Source: CBDFGS01 sp965247255 (GTDB taxonomy: Bacteria; Chloroflexota; Dehalococcoidia; Lucifugimonadales; CAUZJF01). Taken from it: a DNA stretch of 64,000 nucleotides. A model generated the notes under the pieces. It ran no database searches. It saw only the letters and a list, made by a program, of their open reading frames with translations, and was not told the origin of the DNA. Each line of letters begins with the position of its first letter. Position 1 is the stretch's first letter. Below, one piece after another: positions 42,604-51,690 of this stretch. The position numbers and the translations under genes are program-made. The stretch covers positions 434,001-498,000 of the forward strand of contig CBDFGS010000009.1 of NCBI GenBank assembly GCA_965247255.1. Direction: 5' to 3'.

Positions 42604-43102
42604 CCGACAGCGTCCTCCGTGCGTCCGGAAATTGGGGCGCCTATTATATCACGGGCGGCCTCTGTGGAGACGTGCGAGGAGCCGGCCTAGACCGTGGTAA
42701 TCGTCTCGGCGAGCGCGAACACGCAGGAGCTGCCAGGACGGCCCATGGCGCGGCGCCAGATGTCCCTTCGTGCAAGGCTCACCCCCGGTCGCTTTGCCGT
42801 CGATGGTAATGCTTGCGCCGTCGGTGAAGAAGATCAGTAAGTAGTTCACCGCTTGGCCATCAAAGACCGGATCGGGGCCCCTCCAGAATTAAAGGCGCCT
42901 GCACCAGGGACCAGGTGGCTATCGCCGTCCCGCGCTCAGTCGTAATGCGCCACCAAGCCGAGCGGGCCGTCATACACCCCCACCGGGCTCCGTTTCCGTA
43001 CCTGAAGGCCCAAAACGGCGCCACGAACATCCGTGCGACTTCGCAGCGCATGTTAGCAAAATGTTTGCAAGATCACTGTCGCCGGATAGATGAAGAAACG
43101 GG
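42604..43102 (-). other. 500-bp decayed stretch with protein-like fragments
   Basis: Contains a -10-like TATAAT on the minus strand at 42643-42648. Minus-strand fragments such as MFVAPFWAFRYGNGARWG (about 43030) and FFTDGASITIDGKATGGEP (about 42830) in different frames suggest one broken gene. I cannot identify it, and no continuous frame remains. Confidence 0.35.
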
Positions 43103-43918
43103 CTAGTACTGGGTCTGCTGGCCCATGGGGGCAAAGGTGTGCGGAGTTACCGTGAGGAGACCGGCGTCCACCGGCAGCACCACGCCAGTAACCCAGCGGG
43201 CCTCGTTGCTGGCCAGATAAAGGGCCGCATATCCGACATCCCAGGCGGTACCATCGGTGGCCAGGGGTGCTGCATTCTTGCGGCGCTCCCGCCCGGCCGC
43301 GTCCAGCCGAGGGGCCACGATGGGGGTGTAGATCAGGCCGGGGGCGATGCAGTTGACCCGGATGTTTTCCCTGGCGTGGTCGGCCGCCATGGAGATGGTG
43401 AGGCCGATGATCCCGGCCTTGGACGACGTGTAGGCGCTACTGCCGGCGGCCCTCAGCCCAGCGATGGAAGATATGTTGACGATGGCACCGCCTCCCCCTT
43501 CGATCATCTTGGGAATAGCGGCGCGGCTGGCCAGCATCATGCTTTTCAGGTTAACGGCCATTACCCGGTCCCAGTCCTCTTCGGCTACCTCCAGCACCGA
43601 CCCCCGCATCGCTATCCCCACGTTGTTGTCCAGGATGTCCAGGCGACCGTACCGCTCTACCGCGGCTTGCACCATGCGGACGCAGTCGCCGGCCTTGGTA
43701 ACGTCGGCCTGGAAGACAGAGGCTTCACCCTTCGCCTCCTCGATCATGGCTAGGGTTTCCTTAGCCCGCTCCTTCACCATGTCCACCAACAACACGTTGG
43801 CCCCTTCCCGGGCAAACAACACCGCGGTGGCTTTTCCGATGCCGATACCCGCGCCGCTGGACCCCGCGCCGGTGACGATTGCCACCTTCCCTTCCAGTCT
43901 GGGACGTCGTTCCGGCAT
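43103..43918 (-). CDS. Short-chain dehydrogenase/reductase (271 aa)
   Basis: Classical SDR beginning MPERRPRLEGKVAIVTGAG. The longer frame to 44029 adds a 37-residue N-terminus unlike the family, so I start at 43918. Cofactor motif TGAGSSGAGIGIG is longer than usual; DILDNNVGIAM replaces the common NNAG; the active site is SIAGLRAAGSSAYTSSKAGIIGLT, with Tyr and Lys intact. C-terminus WVTGVVLPVDAGLLT. Asp in LLVDMVKE suggests NAD. It is convergent with nothing and divergent from the cupin at 44107. Confidence 0.9.
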   Translation of the reverse strand: MPERRPRLEGKVAIVTGAGSSGAGIGIGKATAVLFAREGANVLLVDMVKERAKETLAMIEEAKGEASVFQADVTKAGDCVRMVQAAVERYGRLDILDNNVGIAMRGSVLEVAEEDWDRVMAVNLKSMMLASRAAIPKMIEGGGGAIVNISSIAGLRAAGSSAYTSSKAGIIGLTISMAADHARENIRVNCIAPGLIYTPIVAPRLDAAGRERRKNAAPLATDGTAWDVGYAALYLASNEARWVTGVVLPVDAGLLTVTPHTFAPMGQQTQY

Positions 43919-44106
43919 CGGAATGCACCTCACATTATCTCCAAGTTCTGGGACGCCAGGAGGACCACGACCTAGAACTCTATCTTCGCCACCTACTAGA
44001 TGTCCAATGCTCTCGGGTGAGATTGACATCGTATCAAGTGGTAGATACGCTGGCTCAGTTTTCCGCGGCGAGAAACAGCGGATATCTTTTGCGGAGGAGG
44101 AGCAAG

Positions 44107-44403
44107 ATGGCTAGAGACGCAGTGGCGGTAGCGCCTGATCACTACTCGGTGGTGGAAGATAACGACCGCGTCAGAATTCTGGAGTTTCGCGGCGGTCCCG
44201 GCACCGTGACCGAGATGCATTCGCATCCCACGATGGTCGTCGTGGCCCTGACCAACGCCAAAGTCCGCTCCACTCTGCCCGATGGCCAGAGCAGAGAGAT
44301 GGAGCTGAATTCCGGTACGGTGATGTATCAGGACGCTAAGGACCATGCGACGGAGGTCCTGGGGAGCTCCGAGACCCGTGTCATACTGATAGAGTTGAAG
44401 TAA
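44107..44403 (+). CDS. Small cupin-domain protein (98 aa)
   Basis: Single cupin barrel: DNDRVRILEFRGGPGTVTEMHSHPTMVVVALTNAKVRSTLPDG and VMYQDAKDHATEVLGSSETRVILIELK. The H-x-H pair in EMHSHP and a later His (KDHATE) could hold a metal. Such proteins act as isomerases, dioxygenases or sensors; the role is unknown. GGAGGAG at 44094-44100 fixes the ATG at 44107. Confidence 0.82.
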   Translation: MARDAVAVAPDHYSVVEDNDRVRILEFRGGPGTVTEMHSHPTMVVVALTNAKVRSTLPDGQSREMELNSGTVMYQDAKDHATEVLGSSETRVILIELK

Positions 44404-44521
44404 GTGCGTATCATCGTGTGGATGTTGCCATCGCGGGACTCCAGACCGGGTTCGCGGCTGAGCGGCTCCCCCTACGCCGCTGCATCCTCGTCTTCCCCAG
44501 TGCTCGCGTCGTTTGGGTGCT

Positions 44522-44833
44522 TCAGCGCCGCGGTGGCGCGCCATCCGCGGTAACCGTAGGCTCCCTCTCCGCCAATGACTTACGCCTTGCCTCGAAGCTC
44601 TCCACAAAGGCGTCGAAATCCTCATTGGAAAGCTTGTTGATGCGGGAATTTTCGATGGAGTGCGACACGTTGATGTGCTGCCTGTCGACCAGCATGTCTT
44701 GGTATCTGGCGAGAATCTTGAGGGCCCTCACTCTAGCTGAAAATGGGCAAGCCGCTTGATCCAGCGACCCTGACGCGTAACTTCGAGAAGCTGGCCCGAC
44801 ATGCACGTCAGGTTTCACGATCTCCGCCACCAC
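44522..44833 (-). pseudogene. Terminase-small-subunit-like family copy (up to 103 codons)
   Basis: Frame open over 103 codons, with SARVRALKILARYQDMLVDRQ, HINVSHSIENSRINKLSNED, FDAFVESFEARRKSLAEREP and TVTADGAPPRR. It aligns with both halves of the copy at 39104-39441 without the frameshift there. The first 30 residues do not match, so an upstream frameshift is likely. A weak trace of the shared 3' tail lies downstream at about 44440-44460. No ribosome site is convincing. Confidence 0.5.
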
Positions 44834-44958
44834 CCCGCATAACCCGGCCTTTGGGGGCAGTATAGCCGAGGGGGCAAGGGAGAGGGGCTTAGGCGGGGCT
44901 GGTAGTAGCTAGGGCTACGTGGCTAGCAGGTGGATAGCGAGGATGCTATTAGGGCGGA

Positions 44959-45247
44959 ATGACCGTCGACGCCGAAGGCTACGTGTGGTCGGCCCATGCC
45001 GGCGGCTCGTCGTTATACCGCTACACGCCCCAGGGCTCGGTCGACAGGGTGATACGCTTCCCTGCCAAGCTGGTCTCCAGCGTCGCCTTCGGTGGGAACG
45101 GACCTGAGGGACATCTACGTTACGACCATCGGCGGCGACGACCGGGAGGAGCACGGCCCGGGCGCGGACGCGCTGTTCAGGCTGCGGCCCGGCATAAAGG
45201 GCGCGCAGATTCCTCTCGTGCGTCGGGCTATGAGGCAAAGCGGCGAC
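44959..45247 (+). pseudogene. SMP-30/gluconolactonase-like fragment, frameshifted
   Basis: MTVDAEGYVWSAHAGGSSLYRYTPQGSVDRVIRFPAKLVSSVAFGG matches the C-terminal third of SMP-30/gluconolactonase proteins. Near 45090 a frameshift leads to TDLRDIYVTTIGGDDREEHGPGADALFRLRPGIKGAQIP. The first two thirds are missing, and the 3' end runs against the convergent SDR. The intact enzyme opens sugar lactones. Confidence 0.7.
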
Positions 45248-45249
45248 GT

Positions 45250-46035
45250 CTACCCCGACGGCGTGCCGCCGGTCAGCAGTCCCCCGTCGACTGTAATGCA
45301 CTGGCCGTTGACGTAGTCGCCGAGGTCTGAGCAAAGGAACAGCACGGCGCCGGCGATGTCGTTGGGCACCCCTCCCCTGCGGGACGGAATCCAGTTGCGC
45401 TTGGCCTCCTCCGCATAGCCTGGGCCGGCCCGCAGGTGCTCGCGCTCCGCGGGCAGAAGGCGACTGTCGATGTAACCGGGGGCCACGCAGTTGGAGGTTA
45501 TGCCACTCCCGGCCATGTCCAGGGCCATGCTCTGTGCCATACGCACCAACCCAATCTTGCACACGCCGTACACCATATCGTCCGGCCAGGCCCGAAAGGC
45601 GTGCACGCTGCTGATACTTACGATCCGACCTCCCCCTCCCTGCCTGACCATCTCCCGGGCGGCCCGCTGGCTGCACAGGAAGTAGCCCTTGAGGGCGTTA
45701 CCCACCACGAAGTCCCAGTCCTCCTCCGAGATGTCCAGGAAGGACCCATCGCGGCTGGCCACGGCGTTGTTGACCAGTATGTCGATCCTGCCGTGCTCGG
45801 TCACAAACTCGTCAACCATCCGGCCGACCTGCCGGCTATCGGAGATATCGGCGAGATGCCAGCTAGCCTTCCGTCCCTCGTCGCGCACCATACCCATCGT
45901 GTCCTCGGCGGCCTGGTCCCGCTCGATGTCGTTCATTCCTATGTCCGCGCCCTCCCGGGCCAGGAGTACCGCGATACCCCTTCCGATTCCGCGTCTGGAG
46001 CCGGTAATCAGCGCCTTCTTGCCTTCCAAAAGCAT
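45250..46035 (-). CDS. Short-chain dehydrogenase/reductase (261 aa)
   Basis: Classical SDR: KALITGSRRGIGRGIAVLLAREGADIGMNDIE, DILVNNAVASRDGSFLDI, the active site SSVHAFRAWPDDMVYGVCKIGLVRMAQSMALDMAGSGI (Tyr, Lys), and VNGQCITVDGGLLTGGTPS. The Asp in MNDIERD suggests NAD. The ATG at 46035 has AAGGAGGGG upstream. It overlaps the end of the SMP-30 fragment region, so a lactonase plus dehydrogenase pair for sugar oxidation may once have existed. Confidence 0.92.
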   Translation of the reverse strand: MLLEGKKALITGSRRGIGRGIAVLLAREGADIGMNDIERDQAAEDTMGMVRDEGRKASWHLADISDSRQVGRMVDEFVTEHGRIDILVNNAVASRDGSFLDISEEDWDFVVGNALKGYFLCSQRAAREMVRQGGGGRIVSISSVHAFRAWPDDMVYGVCKIGLVRMAQSMALDMAGSGITSNCVAPGYIDSRLLPAEREHLRAGPGYAEEAKRNWIPSRRGGVPNDIAGAVLFLCSDLGDYVNGQCITVDGGLLTGGTPSG

Positions 46036-46171
46036 CGTCCCCTCCTTAATAAGATTTCGGATGCGGTTGTTCGCCTCGCGGCGCTCGCACCTGATTTAAT
46101 GTAGAAGTCGGTGTTGGCTCAGGCCGAGTGTTGGCAACCAGCAAAAGTGGGACACTTTGCGACCCGAGAGA

Positions 46172-46441
46172 TCAGGTGTTGGACGGAGGTCCGGTGAGCT
46201 CTCTGAGGGCCCTGTTGTAGCGTCTTCGCCGTTCGATCATTTGAGCCTGCACCTCCTTTCTGCGTTGTAGGATCTTCTCTTCGGAGGTGTACTTGCGCCG
46301 GGTAGCCGATCTGACTCGTCGGACAAAGGATCTGGTCTGCTCGGTCCGCTCCTCGGCGGCCTCTGGCTTGCCTACTGTTGATTGGGTCACACCTGCTCCT
46401 TTCTCGGGTAACTCTACCCTCAGTCCAGGAGCTCCCACCAC
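46172..46441 (-). pseudogene. Probable IS3-type OrfA remnant
   Basis: The centre reads RSATRRKYTSEEKI, like the N-terminal start of IS3-family OrfA helix-turn-helix proteins (R-x-K/R-Y/F-T-x-E-E-K), but then departs into LQRRKEVQAQMIERRRRYNR and the rest of OrfA is missing. The first 36 residues are also unlike OrfA. AAAGTGGGACACTTTGCGACC at about 46144-46164 may be an element end. Weak evidence. Confidence 0.35.
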
Positions 46442-46469
46442 CCTCCCACTCTCGGGTTCTTTAGCCCTC

Positions 46470-46590
46470 AGATGTGTCCCATTCTCGCTGACGGTCTAAA
46501 GACGACCATATCGCCTACCTCCAGCGGCCCATCCTGGAGGCGCAGGAGGCGCTCCGCCGACGGAGGGAGAGGGCGGGACACTGATTCCGG
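46470..46590 (+). other. Direct repeat and short C-terminal fragment before the lactonase gene
   Basis: CAGATGTGTCCCAT followed by CTCGCTGACGGTCTAAAGACG (46468-46504) is repeated with changes at 47768-47806 (CAGACGTGTCCCATCGCCGC, then TGACAGTCTACAATACG), so it flanks the lactonase gene on both sides in direct orientation. A fragment HIAYLQRPILEAQEALRRRR ending in a stop lies at 46507-46582. Confidence 0.4.
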
Positions 46591-46667
46591 CCTACCTACA
46601 CTACTCAGTTGTCCATAGCGCCGTAGTCGGCTAAGATAAACGTCCCCGCATCAGGAGGTCACGGCAC

Positions 46668-47693
46668 GTGGCAATTTTCTTATATATCTCAATCTCAGAA
46701 GAGGACAGGATCTCGATTTTCGAGTTGAACGCTGAAACTGGCCAGCTAGGCCATCAGGGCGATGTAGCACTCCCTAATCCATACCCACTTGCAGTGGACC
46801 CTGAGAGAAAAGTCTTATATGCCGGAAGCCCCAAATCTAAAGAGGTCTCCAGTTTCCGCATAGACCGGAGTACGGGAGGACTCTCGCTAATTGGGACGGC
46901 GGCGCTCGAGAGCTCTCCCTGCTATCTGGCCACCGATAGAAGGGGCAATTTCCTGCTCTCCGCATACTATTCCGACGGGAAAGCCGCGGTCCATGCCATC
47001 GCCGATGATGGCTCGGTGGGCCGTAGCCCCATCCAGTGGCTCGACACAGCAAAAGGGGCACATTCCATCCAGACGGACCCGTCCAACAGGTTTGCCTTCG
47101 TGGCCCATATAGCCGGCTCCAACGGCCCCAATGAGGTTTTTCAGTTCAAATTTGACGAGCGCACTGGCCGGCTGGTCCCCAACTCGCCGTTCAAAGTCGT
47201 TCCTGAGGATGAAGCGGGGCCGCGCCACTTCTGCTTTCACCCTCGCAGAGACATAGTCTACTTCTCGAACGAGCAGGGGTGCCGTGTGACGGCCTACAAC
47301 CTCGACTCTTCGGCGGGGACCCTGACTGCTTTTCAGACGGTCTCTACACTAGCTGGCGATCCCATCCAGAAGGACTACTCCTGCTCCCAGATCCAGATAT
47401 CACCTTCGGGGAGATTCCTGTACGCTCCAACCCGCGGCCATAACAGTATCGCCTGTTTCTCCATCGAAGCCACTACCGGCCGGCTGACGTCCATCGGGCG
47501 AGTCCCCACGGAATCGCAGCCACGAGCGCTCAGCCTGGAGCCCGGCGGTAACTTCCTTTTTGCCGCCGGAGAGGAATCGGGCCGGCTTGCTTCGTACCGG
47601 ATTGACGGTGAAACTGGTCTCCCAGACACTCTGGGGGCCTTTGCGATCGGGAATGCGCCCCTGTGGGTCCTGACCACAAACCTAGGTGGCTAG
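46668..47693 (+). CDS. Lactonase family protein (6-phosphogluconolactonase-like seven-bladed propeller, 341 aa)
   Basis: Matches the YbhE-type lactonase family: repeated units such as FELNAETGQLGHQGDVALPNPYPLAVDPERKVLYAG, FKFDERTGRLVPN, PRHFCFHPRRDIVYFSNEQGCRVTAYNLDSSAGTLTAFQTVSTL and FSIEATTGRLTSIGRVPTESQPRALSLEPGGNFLFAAGEESG. The His after PRH is conserved in the family. GTG start at 46668 with AGGAGG at 46653-46658. No signal peptide, so cytoplasmic. Members hydrolyse 6-phosphogluconolactone or other sugar lactones. Direct repeats flank it, hinting at arrival as a unit. Confidence 0.88.
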   Translation: MAIFLYISISEEDRISIFELNAETGQLGHQGDVALPNPYPLAVDPERKVLYAGSPKSKEVSSFRIDRSTGGLSLIGTAALESSPCYLATDRRGNFLLSAYYSDGKAAVHAIADDGSVGRSPIQWLDTAKGAHSIQTDPSNRFAFVAHIAGSNGPNEVFQFKFDERTGRLVPNSPFKVVPEDEAGPRHFCFHPRRDIVYFSNEQGCRVTAYNLDSSAGTLTAFQTVSTLAGDPIQKDYSCSQIQISPSGRFLYAPTRGHNSIACFSIEATTGRLTSIGRVPTESQPRALSLEPGGNFLFAAGEESGRLASYRIDGETGLPDTLGAFAIGNAPLWVLTTNLGG

Positions 47694-47915
47694 CTCGGAG
47701 CGGACCACCGTCTCTTGCCGATGTCTTCGGAGAAGCCGCTGGTCCGCGATCAAAGCCCTCTAAACTCAGACGTGTCCCATCGCCGCTGACAGTCTACAAT
47801 ACGCCTCTGTTGTACTAATCCCCTATGGGAATCCTAGCCGTTAGCCTCCACCCCGCATAACCCTGCCTCTGGGGCAGTATAGCCTAGGGGGTAAAGGGAG
47901 GGGCTAGGGCTTAGC

Positions 47916-49618
47916 CCGAATCCACCGAAGGACACCGATGGACGGCGTGAGGGCAGCGGAAGGGGGTGGGTGAGGGAGCTACAGGGGAGATGGCCTGGGG
48001 TCTTGGGGTAGATGGGAGGCCGGCGGGCGGTCTTCAGTGGCCGCACAGGGCCCCTAAGGCCCTATGCGGGAGTTGCGATGCGCGGGAAGGCGAGAGGATA
48101 CGCAGCAGGGGACTCTCGCGACCGGGGTGGCGCGAGATTGCGGGGACGTTGGGTCAGTTGCAGGCTGGCCGTCAGGCCGGGAACGGAATGGCTTGCAGCC
48201 GGGCCAAGGCGCGAGTGAACTGGGTTTCCCAAGGCCAGCGCCGGGGGAGATGCAAAGTGAGGCGGCGCGCCGAGCGGGTGATCCGTCCCACCAGAGCGAA
48301 GACCCGCCGCCTGAGGGTCTTGGTGATCACGGTCCGCTCGCCCAGACCAATCCGCGCCGTCCAGCGGGCCAGGTTATGCGCCATCACCTGGACCGCCAGC
48401 CAGGCGCCGTTGGCGGCGAAGCGCGCCGACGGCATGTGGTTCAGCCCGACGCCGTACTTGAGGTCGCGTATGGCGTTCTCGACCTCGGCGTGGCGGCGAT
48501 GATCGGCCTCCAGTTCCAGCGTCTCCCCATCGCGGTCGGTGATGAAGGCGTGATAGCTGTATCTGGCGAAGAGGGCGAGCTGGGAACCGGGCGTCGGCTT
48601 CACCCGCCGGACAATGAGCCGCACCGGCGCGGCGTCCGGCTTGGTCTGGAACGGGGTGTAAGTCGTCTCGGCGACATCGGCGGCGCCGTCCATCCAGTAG
48701 GGAATGGGAGTCCAGTCCTCCTCTGGTATCGCCTCGATCAGATCCCGCAGCCTGGCGCGCTGGCGGATGGTGATAGAGAAGCGGACATCCATTTCCCGGC
48801 AGGCGGCAACGACAGTGTGGGCGTAGAAGCCGCTGTCGGCCCGCACCGTGAGTTGTCCCCTGGCCCCGCCGTAGCGCACCCGCCCCACCGTCTCACGCAG
48901 GAAGTGGGCGGCGCCACGGGCGGTGTTGGCCCGGCCCTCGCGCAGCCGGGACATCAGCACCTCGCCGGTGCCGGCGGCAATGGCCAGCAGCGGGTGATAG
49001 CCGCGGGCGCCGGTATAGCCGTGGTGGCGCGCTCCCTCCTTGGCCAGTCCATAGGTCTCGCAGATGGTCGAGTCCAGGTCGATGGTCAGGGGCGAGTCGC
49101 CGGGTCCGGCCCCAGCGGCCCAGGCCCGGGCCAACAACTGGCGGCTCACGCGGTCGAGTTGACGGACATGCCCCCACCGGAAGCTGCGCAGGAAGGTCCC
49201 CAGGGTGGATGGCGCCTTGACCACGCAGCCTAGAACACCAACCGTCCCACCAGCGCGCAGCGCATCGGCGTCGTCGATGCAGTCGCCGCCTGCCAGCGCG
49301 GAAGCGACCAGCGTCAGCATCTTGTCCCCAGTGTTCGCCCGTCCCGGCGCTCCGCCGAGGTCAAGGTGATGGTCGACGAGTTCCCGCAGGCCCAGGTGCC
49401 GGGCTAGGGTGGCCGGCAGGAGCAGGCCGGCATTGGCCACCAGGCGATGGTCGTCAAAGAGGATGCGGATACGGTCGGGTTTGTTCTGTGGCAGCATCTA
49501 TTGGGTGCTCCTTGTTTCCGGGCGGGTTTCTGTTCCAAAACCATTATCCCAGATTCAGAGGAGCACCCGCTGGCTTCTTCAAGGGCTGTCCCCAAGGACG
49601 TCCTTCGGTGGATTCGGG
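47916..49618 (-). mobile_element. IS1380-family insertion sequence, copy B (1703 bp)
   Basis: Flanked by CTTAG at 47911-47915 and 49619-49623. Terminal repeats CCCGAATCCACCGAAGGAC / GTCCTTCGGTGGATTCGGG. Opposite in orientation to copy A, 9.2 kb away. Confidence 0.93.
48172..49497 (-). CDS. IS1380-family transposase, copy B (441 aa)
   Basis: Same protein as copy A, residue for residue as far as I compared them, including the three catalytic acidic positions. Intact and probably recently transposed. Confidence 0.95.
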   Translation of the reverse strand: MLPQNKPDRIRILFDDHRLVANAGLLLPATLARHLGLRELVDHHLDLGGAPGRANTGDKMLTLVASALAGGDCIDDADALRAGGTVGVLGCVVKAPSTLGTFLRSFRWGHVRQLDRVSRQLLARAWAAGAGPGDSPLTIDLDSTICETYGLAKEGARHHGYTGARGYHPLLAIAAGTGEVLMSRLREGRANTARGAAHFLRETVGRVRYGGARGQLTVRADSGFYAHTVVAACREMDVRFSITIRQRARLRDLIEAIPEEDWTPIPYWMDGAADVAETTYTPFQTKPDAAPVRLIVRRVKPTPGSQLALFARYSYHAFITDRDGETLELEADHRRHAEVENAIRDLKYGVGLNHMPSARFAANGAWLAVQVMAHNLARWTARIGLGERTVITKTLRRRVFALVGRITRSARRLTLHLPRRWPWETQFTRALARLQAIPFPA

Positions 49619-49629
49619 CTTAGTCTTAG

Positions 49630-51333
49630 CCCTAATCCACCGAAGGACACCGATGGACGGCGTGAGGACAGCGGAAGGTGGTGGGTGAGGGAGCTACAGG
49701 GGAGATGGCCTGGGGTCTTGGGGTAGATGGGAGGCCGGCGGACGGTCTTGAGTCGCCGCACAGGGCCCCTAAGGCCCTATGCGGGAGTTGCGATGCGCGG
49801 GATGGCGAGAGGATACGCAGCAGGGGACTCTCGCGACCGGGGTGGCGCGAGATTGCGGGGACGTTGGGTCAGTTGCAGGCTGGCCGTCAGGCCGGGAACG
49901 GAATGGCTTGCAGCCGGGCCAAGGCGCGACTGAACTGGGTTTCCCAAGGCCAGCGCCGGGGGAGATGCAAAGTGAGGCGGCGCGCCGAGCGGGTGATCCG
50001 TCCCACCAGAGCGAAGACCCGCCGCCTGAGGGTCTTGGTGATCACGGTCCGCTCGCCCAGACCAATCCGCGCCGTCCAGCGGGCCAGGTTATGCGCCATC
50101 ACCTGGACCGCCAGCCAGGCGCCGTTGGCGGCGAAGCGCGCCGACGGCATGTGGTTCAGCCCGACGCCGTACTTGAGGTCGCGTATGGCGTTCTCGACCT
50201 CGGCGTGGCGGCGATGATCGGCCTCCAGTTCCAGCGTCTCCCCATCGCGGTCGGTGATGAAGGCGTGATAGCTGTATCTGGCGAAGAGGGCGAGCTGGGA
50301 ACCGGGCGTCGGCTTCACCCGCCGGACAATGAGCCGCACCGGTGCGGCGTCCGGCTTGGTCTGGAACGGGGTGTAAGTCGTCTCGGCGACATCGGCGGCG
50401 CCGTCCATCCAGTAGGGAATGGGAGTCCAGTCCTCCTCTGGTATCGCCTCGATCAGGTCCCGCAGGCTGGCGCGCTGGCGGATGGTGATAGAGAAGCGGA
50501 CATCCATTTCCCGGCAGGCGGCAACGACAGTGTGGGCGTAGAAGCCGCTGTCGGCCCGCACCGTGAGTTGTCCCCTGGCCCCGCCGTAGCGCACCCGCCC
50601 CACCGTCTCACGCAGGAAGTGGGCGGCGCCACGGGCGGTGTTGGCCCGGCCCTCGCGCAGCCGGGACATCAGCACCTCGCCGGTGCCGGCGGCAATGGCC
50701 AGCAGCGGGTGATAGCCGCGGGCGCCGGTATAGCCGTGGTGACGCGCTCCCTCCTTGGCCAGTCCATAGGTCTCGCAGATGGTCGAGTCCAGGTCGATGG
50801 TCAGGGGCGAGTCGCCGGGTCCGGCCCCAGCGGCCCAGGCCCGGGCCAACAACTGGCGGCTCACGCGGTCGAGTTGACGGACATGCCCCCACCGGAAGCT
50901 GCGCAGGAAGGTCCCCAGGGTGGATGGCGCCTTGACCACGCAGCCTAGAACACCGACCGTCCCACCAGCGCGCAGCGCATCGGCGTCGTCGATGCAGTCG
51001 CCGCCTGCCAGCGCGGAAGCGACCAGCGTCAGCATCTTGTCCCCAGTGTTCGCCCGTCCCGGCGCTCCGCCGAGGTCAAGGTGATGGTCGACGAGTTCCC
51101 GCAGGCCCAGGTGCCGGGCTAGGGTGGCCGGCAGGAGCAGGCCGGCATTGGCCACCAGGCGATGGTCGTCAAAGAGGATGCGGATACGGTCGGGTTTGTT
51201 CTGTGGCAGCATCTATTGGGTGCTCCTTGTTTCCGGGCGGGTTTCTGTTCCAAAACCATTATCCCAGATTCAGAGGAGCACCCGCTGGCTTCTTCAAGCG
51301 CTGTCCCCAAGGACGTCCTTCGGTGGATTCGGG
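49630..51333 (-). mobile_element. IS1380-family insertion sequence, copy C (1704 bp)
   Basis: Flanked by CTTAG at 49625-49629 and 51334-51338. Its left end is only 11 bp from the right end of copy B, separated by CTTAG-T-CTTAG, so one copy landed beside the other at a duplicate target. The left terminal repeat has CCCTAATCC instead of CCCGAATCC. Confidence 0.93.
49887..51212 (-). CDS. IS1380-family transposase, copy C (441 aa)
   Basis: Differs from copies A and B at only a few residues (for example IRQRASLRD instead of RARLRD, and ETQFSRAL instead of ETQFTRAL). Intact, with the catalytic DDE residues. Confidence 0.95.
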   Translation of the reverse strand: MLPQNKPDRIRILFDDHRLVANAGLLLPATLARHLGLRELVDHHLDLGGAPGRANTGDKMLTLVASALAGGDCIDDADALRAGGTVGVLGCVVKAPSTLGTFLRSFRWGHVRQLDRVSRQLLARAWAAGAGPGDSPLTIDLDSTICETYGLAKEGARHHGYTGARGYHPLLAIAAGTGEVLMSRLREGRANTARGAAHFLRETVGRVRYGGARGQLTVRADSGFYAHTVVAACREMDVRFSITIRQRASLRDLIEAIPEEDWTPIPYWMDGAADVAETTYTPFQTKPDAAPVRLIVRRVKPTPGSQLALFARYSYHAFITDRDGETLELEADHRRHAEVENAIRDLKYGVGLNHMPSARFAANGAWLAVQVMAHNLARWTARIGLGERTVITKTLRRRVFALVGRITRSARRLTLHLPRRWPWETQFSRALARLQAIPFPA

Positions 51334-51338
51334 CTTAG

Positions 51339-51690
51339 CTTCTTGATGGCCCCCAGCGGGTTCTTGAGGTCGTGAGGATCTTGACCAGGCGATTCTCCTG
51401 TCCAGACTGGCCGCCATCGAGGACGGACGGCGGCCTTTGCGACAACAGATAATTCCGGTCTCCCCAGCCCTAAAGATTATGCGTTTCGACAAATATGCTC
51501 TGAGAGCGTCACACGTATTACCGATCCCGACCCTACTCCAGCGCTCGATAACCAACTTTTGCCTAACGTGGTTGTGGAGTCGCCAGACGCGCCTAGTGGG
51601 GAAGATGCTGCAGAGTGAACCCGGTCAGGGTACCTGCGAGGGTTTGGGGCCTCCATTTACTTCGAGCCCACGAGCCGGCCACTCCCTTAG
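51339..51690. pseudogene. Gap between IS copies with remnants of two genes
   Basis: Minus strand, next to the right end of copy C: GQDPHDLKNPLGAIKKL, closely like a histidine-kinase H-box (His followed by DLKNPL), cut by the element. Plus strand, about 51565-51654: NVVVESPDAPSGEDAAE and stop, then GTGAACCCGGTCAGGG and TTTGGGGCCTCC, another fragment of the scattered small-gene family. Neither is intact. Confidence 0.45.

Noticed and set aside
48064..49233. Long 389-codon open frame antisense to the transposase, repeated in every IS copy
   Set aside because: It is the shadow of a high-GC transposase gene. It has no ribosome site, and its codon pattern follows the opposite strand.
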